Assembly (NCBI GenBank): GCA_004555245.1
Contig: SFIS01000080.1
Coordinates: 1-11,951, forward strand
DNA from: Bacteroidales bacterium
Lineage (GTDB): Bacteria > Bacteroidota > Bacteroidia > Bacteroidales > Bacteroidaceae
Direction: 5' to 3'
DNA: 11,951 bases
Both the position numbers and the translations under genes were made by a program. This document shows, piece by piece, positions 1-4,996 of this stretch (the first letter of the stretch is position 1; each line of letters begins with the position of its first letter). Below the pieces are notes generated by a model. That model had not been told where the DNA came from and did not search any database. It was given only the letters and a program-made list of their open reading frames with translations.

Positions 1-13
1 GGGAGATAAACAG
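1..13. other. Unpaired 13-base left terminus
   Basis: These bases lie outside the inverted repeat: base 14 pairs with the last base of the window (11951), so nothing at the right end matches 1-13. In a protein-primed linear genome both ends should be identical. Either the right end is missing 13 bases or these are assembly or adapter bases. The GGG start would suit sliding-back initiation on a short terminal repeat, but that is inference. Confidence 0.5.
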
Positions 14-99
14 GGAAAGGTCTTTGATTCCCCCACCAAAAATATCTACATTGCGACCTACAACCGTGTATGACCTGTGTCATTCACACGCTACTACAC
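14..99. repeat. Left inverted terminal repeat, outer block
   Basis: This 86-base block is the exact reverse complement of 11866-11951, with no mismatch that I can find. Long inverted terminal repeats on a linear genome that also encodes a protein-primed polymerase are expected to be the replication origins, where the terminal protein is covalently attached. The block contains a 26-base dyad (65-90). A diverged 15-base stretch (100-114) separates it from a second repeated block. Confidence 0.95.
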
Positions 100-114
100 A
101 TCAACCGCAACAAC

Positions 115-146
115 ATACAAAAATAAAGAAAGGGCCGAAGCCCTTG
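115..146. repeat. Left inverted terminal repeat, inner block
   Basis: This 32-base block is the exact reverse complement of 11819-11850. The 15 bases between it and the outer block match at only about half the positions, and the spacer is 15 bases at both ends. The block carries the transcription terminator, so it may be conserved through recombination between the ends, through terminator function, or both. Confidence 0.93.
118..145 (-). terminator. Intrinsic terminator of the leftward operon
   Basis: Read on the minus strand, a 6-bp stem AAGGGC/GCCCTT closes a TTCG tetraloop (C(UUCG)G, an exceptionally stable loop) at 145-130. It is followed by the U-rich tract TCTTTATTTTTG. It lies just beyond the stop codon of the last leftward gene (stop at 153-155). 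The layout is that of a bacterial rho-independent terminator. The same element occurs in mirror image at the right end. Confidence 0.88.
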
Positions 147-152
147 ATTGAT

Positions 153-812
153 TCAAATTTGTTTGAAGTTCCAATCGTTTCTGATCGCCGACGCCTGTCT
201 GCTCTCACACCTCCTTCCGCACATACCGCATTCAATTACGTATCTCTGTATGCTTCCGACCCACCTCACTTTCACTTTCTCATTTCCGCACTTGCACGGC
301 ACTAACCCGTTTCCGTTATACCTTACCTGCCCCTCTACCCTGCTCCTTCCGGTATTGTACATGGGGTCGCGTTGCATCCTAATCCGCTCCTTCAACCCCT
401 CCACGGTCAACTCCTTCACTACCCTCCTAGTAGGCGCGACTTCGTCCATGATCCCCATCATGACTATAACCGCATGGTCAGCCCGCGTCATCCCTTTCCT
501 CTTGAGTGACCTCTGGAATGTCCTGTCCTGTTCGTACCTCTGTTTTGTCCTCCTTCCCGCGTTTGTCTTTTCCCAGACCTTCATGTACTCCCTCTTGTAC
601 TGAAGTGCCCTTGCCCTTACCGCATCCTGCCATTCCTCCACGAACAACCCCTCCCTGTAACATTTCATCGCTTTACGGATCGCGACCCCTGCTTTTCTTT
701 TCGCTTCTTTCCTTTCCTCTGCCTTTATCCCTTTTTCGCTCGCATTGTATTTCGCCCTGCTCGCCCTTGCCCTTTCCTGCCTTATCTCCCACTTCACCGC
801 ATCCACGCTCAC
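153..812 (-). CDS. Basic protein with C-terminal Lar-like zinc ribbon
   Basis: Last gene of the leftward operon, 219 aa. It starts at a GTG whose GTGA overlaps the ATPase stop, with AGGAGG eight bases upstream. Residues 15-107 are very rich in Lys/Arg and contain two loosely similar units (around YNASEKG at 22-28 and WEKTNAGRR at 80-88), suggesting nucleic-acid binding. The C-terminus (173-215) has paired cysteines C173/C175 and C195/C198 plus C202, then Ala-Ile and WN. This is close to the zinc ribbon of the Lar restriction-alleviation family (CPxCG, CxxCG, AIxxWN), although the first knuckle is CxC rather than CxxC. A DNA-binding anti-restriction or regulatory role is inferred. It could instead be a transcription regulator, since no p4-like gene is visible. 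The function is not established. Confidence 0.85.
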   Translation of the reverse strand: MSVDAVKWEIRQERARASRAKYNASEKGIKAEERKEAKRKAGVAIRKAMKCYREGLFVEEWQDAVRARALQYKREYMKVWEKTNAGRRTKQRYEQDRTFQRSLKRKGMTRADHAVIVMMGIMDEVAPTRRVVKELTVEGLKERIRMQRDPMYNTGRSRVEGQVRYNGNGLVPCKCGNEKVKVRWVGSIQRYVIECGMCGRRCESRQASAIRNDWNFKQI

Positions 813-1834
813 AATCTCACCCTCCTAAGGCTTCCGAAGCGTTGCATTATCTCAATCGCCGCACTCTTTATCTGGACGTCTTCGAAGAACAACCCTCCCA
901 ACTCGTACCTGCTCTTCATGTAGCTGGCCACACCCATACTGCCCATGTAAAATGTGCCCTCCTTGTGGTCGCCCTCCGAACACGTGAGTGTCGGCCTTGA
1001 AACATCGGTTTTGTGCATCATATACCAGTACCCGTTGTCGCACGTCCACAATCCGTACAGTTTTCCGCCGATGGCGATGTTCTCCATGCACTTCCTCCTA
1101 AATCCAGCAGGGGGTGTGTCTATGAACGAATCGTCGTCGAACCAGACCTCGTTCTCTATCGAATAGTTCCCGTAGTCGGTTCCCGCGATCAGCTTTCCCA
1201 TCTTCGTTTCCCTCTTTTTCTCCTTGAAGGACTCGTTGTCGTAGTTCTCCACCAACACCAGACCCTTCTTGCCGGGAGCCCACGTATACCTCTTGCTCAT
1301 ATCGGTGATACCCCAATATGCGAAGTGGGGGTTGACCATCGTGGTCTTGTTTGCCAGGCAGAATACCCTTACCTCCCTCTTTCCTTCGAACCCACGTGTC
1401 CTGTTGACCGTTTCTATCAGTTCCAGCATTATCTCAACCTCGTTGTTGAGATAATGATGCACTCCCGGTCCGAGCAGGGCTTCGTCGAACACGATCACAT
1501 CCACCTCCTTGTACGAAGCGGATTTCTCCAACATACCCTTGCTCAGTGATATGAACCAGCCCTTCACCTCCCCGTCCTTGAGCACGTTGTCGCCCTTCAC
1601 TTCCCAGTTCCCTTCGGGCAGTTTGCCCTCGCTCCTTAGGTCGTTCAGAAACGTCCTTTTCGCCTTCTTCAGTTCGGTGGAATACCTCCTTACCCACATG
1701 AACTGACCCTCCTTTTCCAGACACCACTGTTTGTAGCCGAATGTCTTTCCGACACCCCTTCCGCCCACGCAATATGTGAGCATCGCATTGTGGGTGACCG
1801 CTCCTTCCTTGTTATACCAGATATCATTCTCCAT
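809..1834 (-). CDS. DNA packaging ATPase (phi29 gp16-like)
   Basis: 341 aa, close to the 332 aa of phi29 gp16. This is the motor that pumps DNA into the prohead through the portal. The Walker A motif GGRGVGKT is at residues 24-31, followed by the gp16-typical FMWVRRY segment at 45-51. Walker B, DVIVFDE, is at 112-118. Spacing and order match gp16 (P-loop at about 24-31, acidic B motif at about 114-119). The ATG is preceded by GGGAGGA with eight bases between. The start overlaps the polymerase end by 11 bases and the end overlaps the next gene by four, so translation is probably coupled. In phi29 this gene closes the late operon, whereas here it sits in the replication operon, directly behind the polymerase. 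gp16 of phi29 works with a packaging RNA; see the structured leader at 4883-4940. Confidence 0.95.
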   Translation of the reverse strand: MENDIWYNKEGAVTHNAMLTYCVGGRGVGKTFGYKQWCLEKEGQFMWVRRYSTELKKAKRTFLNDLRSEGKLPEGNWEVKGDNVLKDGEVKGWFISLSKGMLEKSASYKEVDVIVFDEALLGPGVHHYLNNEVEIMLELIETVNRTRGFEGKREVRVFCLANKTTMVNPHFAYWGITDMSKRYTWAPGKKGLVLVENYDNESFKEKKRETKMGKLIAGTDYGNYSIENEVWFDDDSFIDTPPAGFRRKCMENIAIGGKLYGLWTCDNGYWYMMHKTDVSRPTLTCSEGDHKEGTFYMGSMGVASYMKSRYELGGLFFEDVQIKSAAIEIMQRFGSLRRVRL

Positions 1835-3515
1835 GCTGGATTCCTCCCTTTCCGACCGTTATCTTGAAGGTGGTTTCTATCAAGCAGTACCCACCGGGCA
1901 CGGTCTTACCCATCAGCTTTCCCTCGTATTTCGCTCCCAGTGCGAAATTATCCCACGTGACGTTCATCTTGCATTTCTCGGGGCATCCCGCGATCTTCAC
2001 GTCTTCCAGTTCGTTGTCCTTCGTTGCGTGGATGTACGTCTTCGCTCTGAGATACTTCGCCTTATCGCAATGCGACTCCAACTTCCATGCCCCGAGCCTG
2101 TTGTCATCCACGTCCAACCCCTCGGGTACGGTGTCACGGTGGATCACATGAACCGAGTCCGTGTCGGCGTAGATGAAGTCGTTCCCGAAGGCGTTGGCCA
2201 TGTCCAGTATCTTCCTATGGGCGTAGGAGCAGACGAAGACGGCGATGGGAGCGTATGCCCCGTCGCACTGGTCGTCCACCGTCACCCATCTGACCCTGTC
2301 ATCTTCCAGTTCGGGCAGTTTCCTTTTTCTGATAGGGTTGGTTCCGAACTTGCCGTACAGACTGTTGAGAAACCTCTTGGCGGTATCCCTTCCAGCTTTA
2401 TCGCCCTCCTTCGTACACCTTATCTTTTCGGCAACCCATTTGTCGATATAGGTGTCGAACATCCCGTGCCTTGCACGGAAGTACAGGTATTCGTGTCCTG
2501 TTTCGTTGTACACGTCGTAGCACTCATGGAACAGTTCGTAGTCCACGCTGGTAAGATACAACGTTTCCAGCCCGTCGCTCTCGTACACGTATTCCGCCTG
2601 TATGGAAAGGAACGATCCCTTCCTCTGTATCATGGGGAACTTCCCCTCCTTCACCTTGAAGGAGCATGAGAAACGCACGATGTACAGTTCTCCCTCCCTC
2701 GGTTCCCCGCGGTGTTTGTAGGGCATCCCGTAGGGCAACAGGCAATCCCTCTGTCTGGAAGGATACATGGAGTTGACGTCGTACACATCGACGTCCTCCA
2801 CCGTCTTCCCCTGCCATAGTGGGTTCACGTATGTCCATCCGCCCCTGTACGCTTGGCGGATGAAGTGGTCGGTTTCAAGGGTCAGTTTTGGGAACCAGCG
2901 GTCGAACTGCTTCATTCCGATGATCTCCTTGTAGTCGTTCATGGCATCCCCGGCCATGGTCAGCGACTTCATTCCCCTTGAGTGAAGGTCAAGGATGGCC
3001 ACCTTCAGAATCCTGGTGTCACCTCTTACCCTCTCTATGTCTTCCTCGGTGACGACATAGTTCGGCCCTCTGTATCCGAGATACAGGTCGCTCTTTCCTT
3101 CTATTTTGTACAGTTTTGCGATTTTCTCAAGGGAGAACCCCGGGAACTTCTTAGCACTGTCCTTGATGCGTGTGACGTGGTTCCCGTACATCAAGGTCAG
3201 TTGCATCCACTGCCCTTGGTCGGTCACGATGATATCGAAGGTTTTCTGCTTCTTCACCTGCTTCACCGACCTTACCCATCCCTCCTTCAGAATGTGGTCA
3301 AGGATGTACGATCCATCGAACTTGAGATTGTGGAACCATATCTCGCTCGCTTCGCGTGCGAAGTCCACGAAGGATTCCACATCGTATCCGATGCGCTCAT
3401 CATCCGTGTAGACGGCACGTGCGTGCCAAAGGAAAACACGCACGTACCCGTCCACCACGAAGTCCGCTTCGGTTGTCGTTTCAAAATCGGCTACCCATGC
3501 CGACCCGCGCGCCAC
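1824..3515 (-). CDS. Protein-primed family B DNA polymerase (phi29 gp2-like)
   Basis: 563 aa (phi29 polymerase is 572). Exonuclease motifs: Exo I DFETTTE 10-16 and Exo II FHNLKFDG 61-68. At Exo III the aspartate is probably D166, but the usual YxxxD tyrosine position is occupied by Arg162. Polymerase motifs: YRGG 223-226, motif A DVNSMYPS 246-253, motif B KRFLNSLYGKFG 380-391, motif C YADTDS 449-454 and KTY 492-494. The regions between A and B are long enough for the TPR1/TPR2 insertions of protein-primed enzymes. It replicates linear DNA from the terminal repeats using the terminal protein as primer. The start is GTG, with GAGGTG five bases upstream. That site overlaps the stop codon of the terminal-protein gene, so the two are likely translationally coupled. 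The end overlaps the ATPase start by 11 bases. Confidence 0.97.
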   Translation of the reverse strand: MARGSAWVADFETTTEADFVVDGYVRVFLWHARAVYTDDERIGYDVESFVDFAREASEIWFHNLKFDGSYILDHILKEGWVRSVKQVKKQKTFDIIVTDQGQWMQLTLMYGNHVTRIKDSAKKFPGFSLEKIAKLYKIEGKSDLYLGYRGPNYVVTEEDIERVRGDTRILKVAILDLHSRGMKSLTMAGDAMNDYKEIIGMKQFDRWFPKLTLETDHFIRQAYRGGWTYVNPLWQGKTVEDVDVYDVNSMYPSRQRDCLLPYGMPYKHRGEPREGELYIVRFSCSFKVKEGKFPMIQRKGSFLSIQAEYVYESDGLETLYLTSVDYELFHECYDVYNETGHEYLYFRARHGMFDTYIDKWVAEKIRCTKEGDKAGRDTAKRFLNSLYGKFGTNPIRKRKLPELEDDRVRWVTVDDQCDGAYAPIAVFVCSYAHRKILDMANAFGNDFIYADTDSVHVIHRDTVPEGLDVDDNRLGAWKLESHCDKAKYLRAKTYIHATKDNELEDVKIAGCPEKCKMNVTWDNFALGAKYEGKLMGKTVPGGYCLIETTFKITVGKGGIQHGE

Positions 3516-3519
3516 CGAG

Positions 3520-4203
3520 TCACCTCTTTTTCTTCTTCGGTTTGTCGGTCAGCTTGGTCTGCCTTGGGGCCTGCTTGATCGTTCCGGGCACGATGTACTT
3601 ATCGCCGGCAATGTCCTTATCCAGCCTGTACGTGATGCCGAACGAGTCCAGTATCCTCGTTCTCAGTCTGACGGTGTCGGCATCGTCGGTGACCATGTCA
3701 CGGTTCAGCCTATACCAGTCGAAGACGTCCTTCACCAGGTCGGGATGCTGAAGACGCCATCCCGCCAGTTGCATGGCATCCATCTTGGACATTGCCTTTT
3801 CGATGGCCGATAGTTCCTCGTCGCTTGCCGCTGTTGACCTGGTCAACGCTTCAAGGATGGCGTTCCCTGCCGACACCTGTCTTCTTTTGAGATACCCCTT
3901 CTTCAGTGGGAACTCAAGTGCCCTGTACGCTTCCTCAAGGTCGCGCTTGCTCCTTATTCCGCCGACCACGTCCTTCAGATACCTCTTGGGCGGAATGATG
4001 TTGTGGTCTTCCAGTTCCTGCTCGGATACGCCCGGGTACTCCTTACGCACTGCCGCGATCATGCGTCTGCGCTGAACCTGGTAGTCGTGGACCTCCCTCT
4101 TGAGTTTCTCGTAGGAGTTGGCCCTTATGGTGTAGTTGTCGCTTACCTTGATGGGTTTGTAACCCTTGCCTGTCGCCTTCTTACGGGGCATGACTTTTGC
4201 CAA
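3520..4203 (-). CDS. Putative DNA terminal protein (replication primer)
   Basis: About 227 aa and very basic, beginning MAKVMPRKK and ending in a Lys/Arg tail (KPKKKKR). The assignment rests mainly on position: in phi29-like genomes the terminal-protein gene lies directly upstream of the polymerase, and size and charge fit (phi29 gp3 is 266 aa). Helix-rich segments such as YEKLKREVHDYQVQRRR would suit the intermediate domain. The priming hydroxyl residue cannot be identified from sequence alone. Start choice: AGAGGTG lies six to seven bases before a TTG at 4203. An upstream GTG (4212) falls inside that ribosome site, and ATG 4191 is about 18 bases away. TTG is therefore preferred, with ATG 4191 the fallback. 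The ribosome site is paired in a 10-bp hairpin with 4252-4261. Confidence 0.75.
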   Translation of the reverse strand: MAKVMPRKKATGKGYKPIKVSDNYTIRANSYEKLKREVHDYQVQRRRMIAAVRKEYPGVSEQELEDHNIIPPKRYLKDVVGGIRSKRDLEEAYRALEFPLKKGYLKRRQVSAGNAILEALTRSTAASDEELSAIEKAMSKMDAMQLAGWRLQHPDLVKDVFDWYRLNRDMVTDDADTVRLRTRILDSFGITYRLDKDIAGDKYIVPGTIKQAPRQTKLTDKPKKKKR

Positions 4204-4210
4204 AACATTC

Positions 4211-4261
4211 ACCTCTTTACAAGGATAATGAGTTTGAAGGGAAAATGTTTGGTAAAGAGGT
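4211..4261 (-). promoter_or_regulatory. Hairpin sequestering the terminal-protein ribosome site
   Basis: ACCTCTTTAC and GTAAAGAGGT (4252-4261 and 4211-4220, minus-strand reading) form a perfect 10-bp stem with a 31-base loop. The downstream arm contains the Shine-Dalgarno sequence AAAGAGGT of the terminal-protein gene. The upstream arm is thus a built-in anti-Shine-Dalgarno that could hold translation off until opened by a protein, a ribosome or another RNA. The polymerase site is the same sequence (AAAGAGGTGA), so the free arm could in principle pair there too. Function is inferred. Confidence 0.6.
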
Positions 4262-4369
4262 TAGGTACGATTATGAACGGCCGTCATGCGCGTCCAACCC
4301 TAGGAGGTCTTATCAATGCGGTGTTGGTGAGCAGGTCAAGTTCGTGTCGTCATGCGAGTCGGGTGGTGG
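4213..4369 (-). other. Intergenic gap in the replication operon, possible RNA element
   Basis: This 157-base stretch separates the ssDNA-binding candidate from the terminal-protein gene and has no convincing gene on either strand. It is anomalous because nearly every other junction in the genome overlaps. It holds the hairpin above, a perfect 8-base palindrome ACGGCCGT at 4277-4284 flanked by ATG/TCAT, a 9-base direct repeat CGTCATGCG at 4282 and 4348, and CCAAC/GUUGG arms that could close a further stem. A weak secondary promoter, a leader regulator or a small RNA are all possible. Confidence 0.4.
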
Positions 4370-4708
4370 TCACCAGCTTGCAAGGGCGGTGACGGTTCTT
4401 CCGCTGGTCTTGCTCGGACGCTGGATGATCTTCCCTCTGATGGGTGTCTTCGCGATGATGGCGTCCATCACCTTCGGCTTCTCGAAGAAGCTGACGATGG
4501 GAACCGAGTGCGTACAGATGCGGCAGTGGGCTCCGTTCTGATCCTCCACGAGGATGTGCACTCCCTTTCCGTTCTTGTTCTCAAAGAGAACAGCGTCCAG
4601 GATGTAGAAGGGCTTGTTCCTGGCGGTCAGTATGTCGATGTAGGGGACGTCCTTGAAGGGGATCTCTCCTGCGAAGTCGTCGATACAAAGTGTTGCGGAT
4701 GTATCCAT
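4370..4708 (-). CDS. Putative ssDNA-binding (OB-fold-like) early protein
   Basis: First gene of the leftward operon, 112 aa. I do not recognise a definite family, but the layout resembles small phage ssDNA-binding proteins: an N-terminal lead-in and a run of predicted beta strands (PFYILDAVLFENKNGKGVHI, then HCRICTHSVPIVSFFEK). A threonine-histidine-serine turn leads into a helix where such proteins have a T(G/H)S-V-L element, then a closing strand (KIIQRPSKTSGRTVTAL). phi29 encodes its SSB (gp5) in the same place, at the head of the replication genes. An SSB coating displaced strands during strand-displacement replication is therefore the best guess. The ATG has GGGAG eleven bases upstream, a slightly long spacing. 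There is a 157-base gap before the next gene. Confidence 0.75.
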   Translation of the reverse strand: MDTSATLCIDDFAGEIPFKDVPYIDILTARNKPFYILDAVLFENKNGKGVHILVEDQNGAHCRICTHSVPIVSFFEKPKVMDAIIAKTPIRGKIIQRPSKTSGRTVTALASW

Positions 4709-4735
4709 TTTGTTCGTTTCTCCCTTTTTGTTCTC

Positions 4736-4754
4736 CCCGGGCCTTCGACCCGAG
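4736..4754 (-). promoter_or_regulatory. Stable hairpin in leftward operon 5' leader
   Basis: On the minus-strand transcript CUCGGGUC pairs with GGCCCGGG around a GAA triloop: 8 bp including two G-U pairs. It lies 28 bases before the ssDNA-binding candidate's start and about 25 bases downstream of the TATA-like element. If that element is a true archaeal TATA box, the hairpin would sit at the extreme 5' end of the messenger. There is no U-tract after it, so it is more likely a leader stabiliser than a terminator. Confidence 0.45.
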
Positions 4755-4774
4755 TGATACTACATTGGTTAGTT

Positions 4775-4803
4775 AGTATATAAAGGTATCGAAATGGATT
4801 GAA
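4775..4803 (-). promoter_or_regulatory. Promoter of the leftward replication operon
   Basis: Two readings fit. As an archaeal-type promoter, the minus strand has TTTATATA (4784-4777), a perfect TATA box, placing initiation near 4755. As a bacterial sigma-70-type promoter, TATACT (4780-4775, 5 of 6 to consensus) follows TTCAAT (4803-4798, 3 of 6) with a 17-base spacer, placing initiation near 4768. It is the most AT-rich point of the divergent region and lies correctly upstream of the first leftward gene. Confidence 0.55.
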
Positions 4804-4816
4804 TCACACCGATTCC
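4796..4816. promoter_or_regulatory. Operator-like repeat cluster upstream of the leftward promoter
   Basis: The sequence holds GATTGAATC (a 9-base odd palindrome) overlapping GAATC-ACACC-GATTC, a 5-bp inverted repeat with a 5-base spacer. It adjoins or overlaps the candidate -35 side of the leftward promoter, which is where phi29 p4 acts in that phage. No cognate regulator is identified here. Confidence 0.3.
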
Positions 4817-4863
4817 TACCTCCTAATCCTTTAACGGCTACAAAAATAAGAAATACTCAGTCG

Positions 4864-4872
4864 TATATTATT
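4864..4872 (+). promoter_or_regulatory. Possible promoter core for the rightward late operon
   Basis: TATATTATT is the only TATA/-10-like sequence close upstream of the late genes. No convincing -35 lies 15-19 bases before it, so in a bacterium it would need an activator. In an archaeon it would place the start near 4890, just ahead of the structured leader. Weak evidence. Confidence 0.3.
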
Positions 4873-4882
4873 CATCTAGTGA

Positions 4883-4940
4883 TAACCCAACGGCCCGCTC
4901 GGGTGTCGGGGTTACCCACGGCCGGAAGCCGCCCGACACC
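4883..4940 (+). ncRNA. Structured RNA leader upstream of the late operon
   Basis: GGTGTCGGG (4902-4910) pairs perfectly with CCCGACACC (4932-4940). Inside it, CGGC/GCCG (4919-4922/4928-4931) closes a CGGAA loop stacked directly on the outer stem, leaving an 8-base bulge at 4911-4918. In addition TAACCC (4883-4888) is complementary to GGGTTA (4909-4914), which allows a pseudoknot, an alternative fold, or pairing between two molecules. CCCG-CT-CGGG lies between (4894-4903). The GC-rich structure sits between the likely late promoter and the first late gene. It could be a regulatory leader or, more speculatively, a packaging-RNA analogue. No known RNA family is recognised. Confidence 0.45.
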
Positions 4941-4996
4941 AAGTACCATCGGGAAGGTCGGCGTAGGTCGTTGGCGTTATCATGGGAGCACGTAAC

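Noticed and set aside
1..146. phi29-style packaging RNA gene at the left end
   Set aside because: The end is fully occupied by the terminal repeat and an outward terminator, with no room or promoter for a ~120-170 nt RNA.
24..305. Rightward open frame across the left terminal repeat
   Set aside because: It runs through the replication origin and terminator and antisense to the zinc-ribbon gene, with no ribosome site.
1776..2669. Long rightward open frame (297 codons) opposite the polymerase gene
   Set aside because: It is antisense to a fully supported DNA polymerase, lacks a ribosome site, and has shadow-frame composition.
4302..4328. Plus-strand AGGAGG followed by a four-codon frame (Met-Arg-Cys-Trp-stop), resembling a leader peptide
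   Set aside because: No plus-strand transcript is expected here and no attenuator follows; AGGAGG occurs by chance in purine-rich DNA.
4228..4541. Rightward reading frames over the gap and antisense to the ssDNA-binding candidate (from ATG 4228, 54 aa, and ATG 4245, 98 aa)
   Set aside because: No promoter or strong ribosome site, no recognisable protein features, and the longer one runs antisense through a better-supported gene.
4760..4822. Minus-strand AGGAGG at 4817-4822 followed by a 12-codon GTG frame running over the TATA-like promoter
   Set aside because: It would require transcription starting upstream of the main promoter; spacing is long and the frame overlaps promoter bases.
4881..4960. 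tRNA gene in the structured leader
   Set aside because: The stems do not form a cloverleaf; no T-loop GTTCRA or D-arm pattern at the required spacing.
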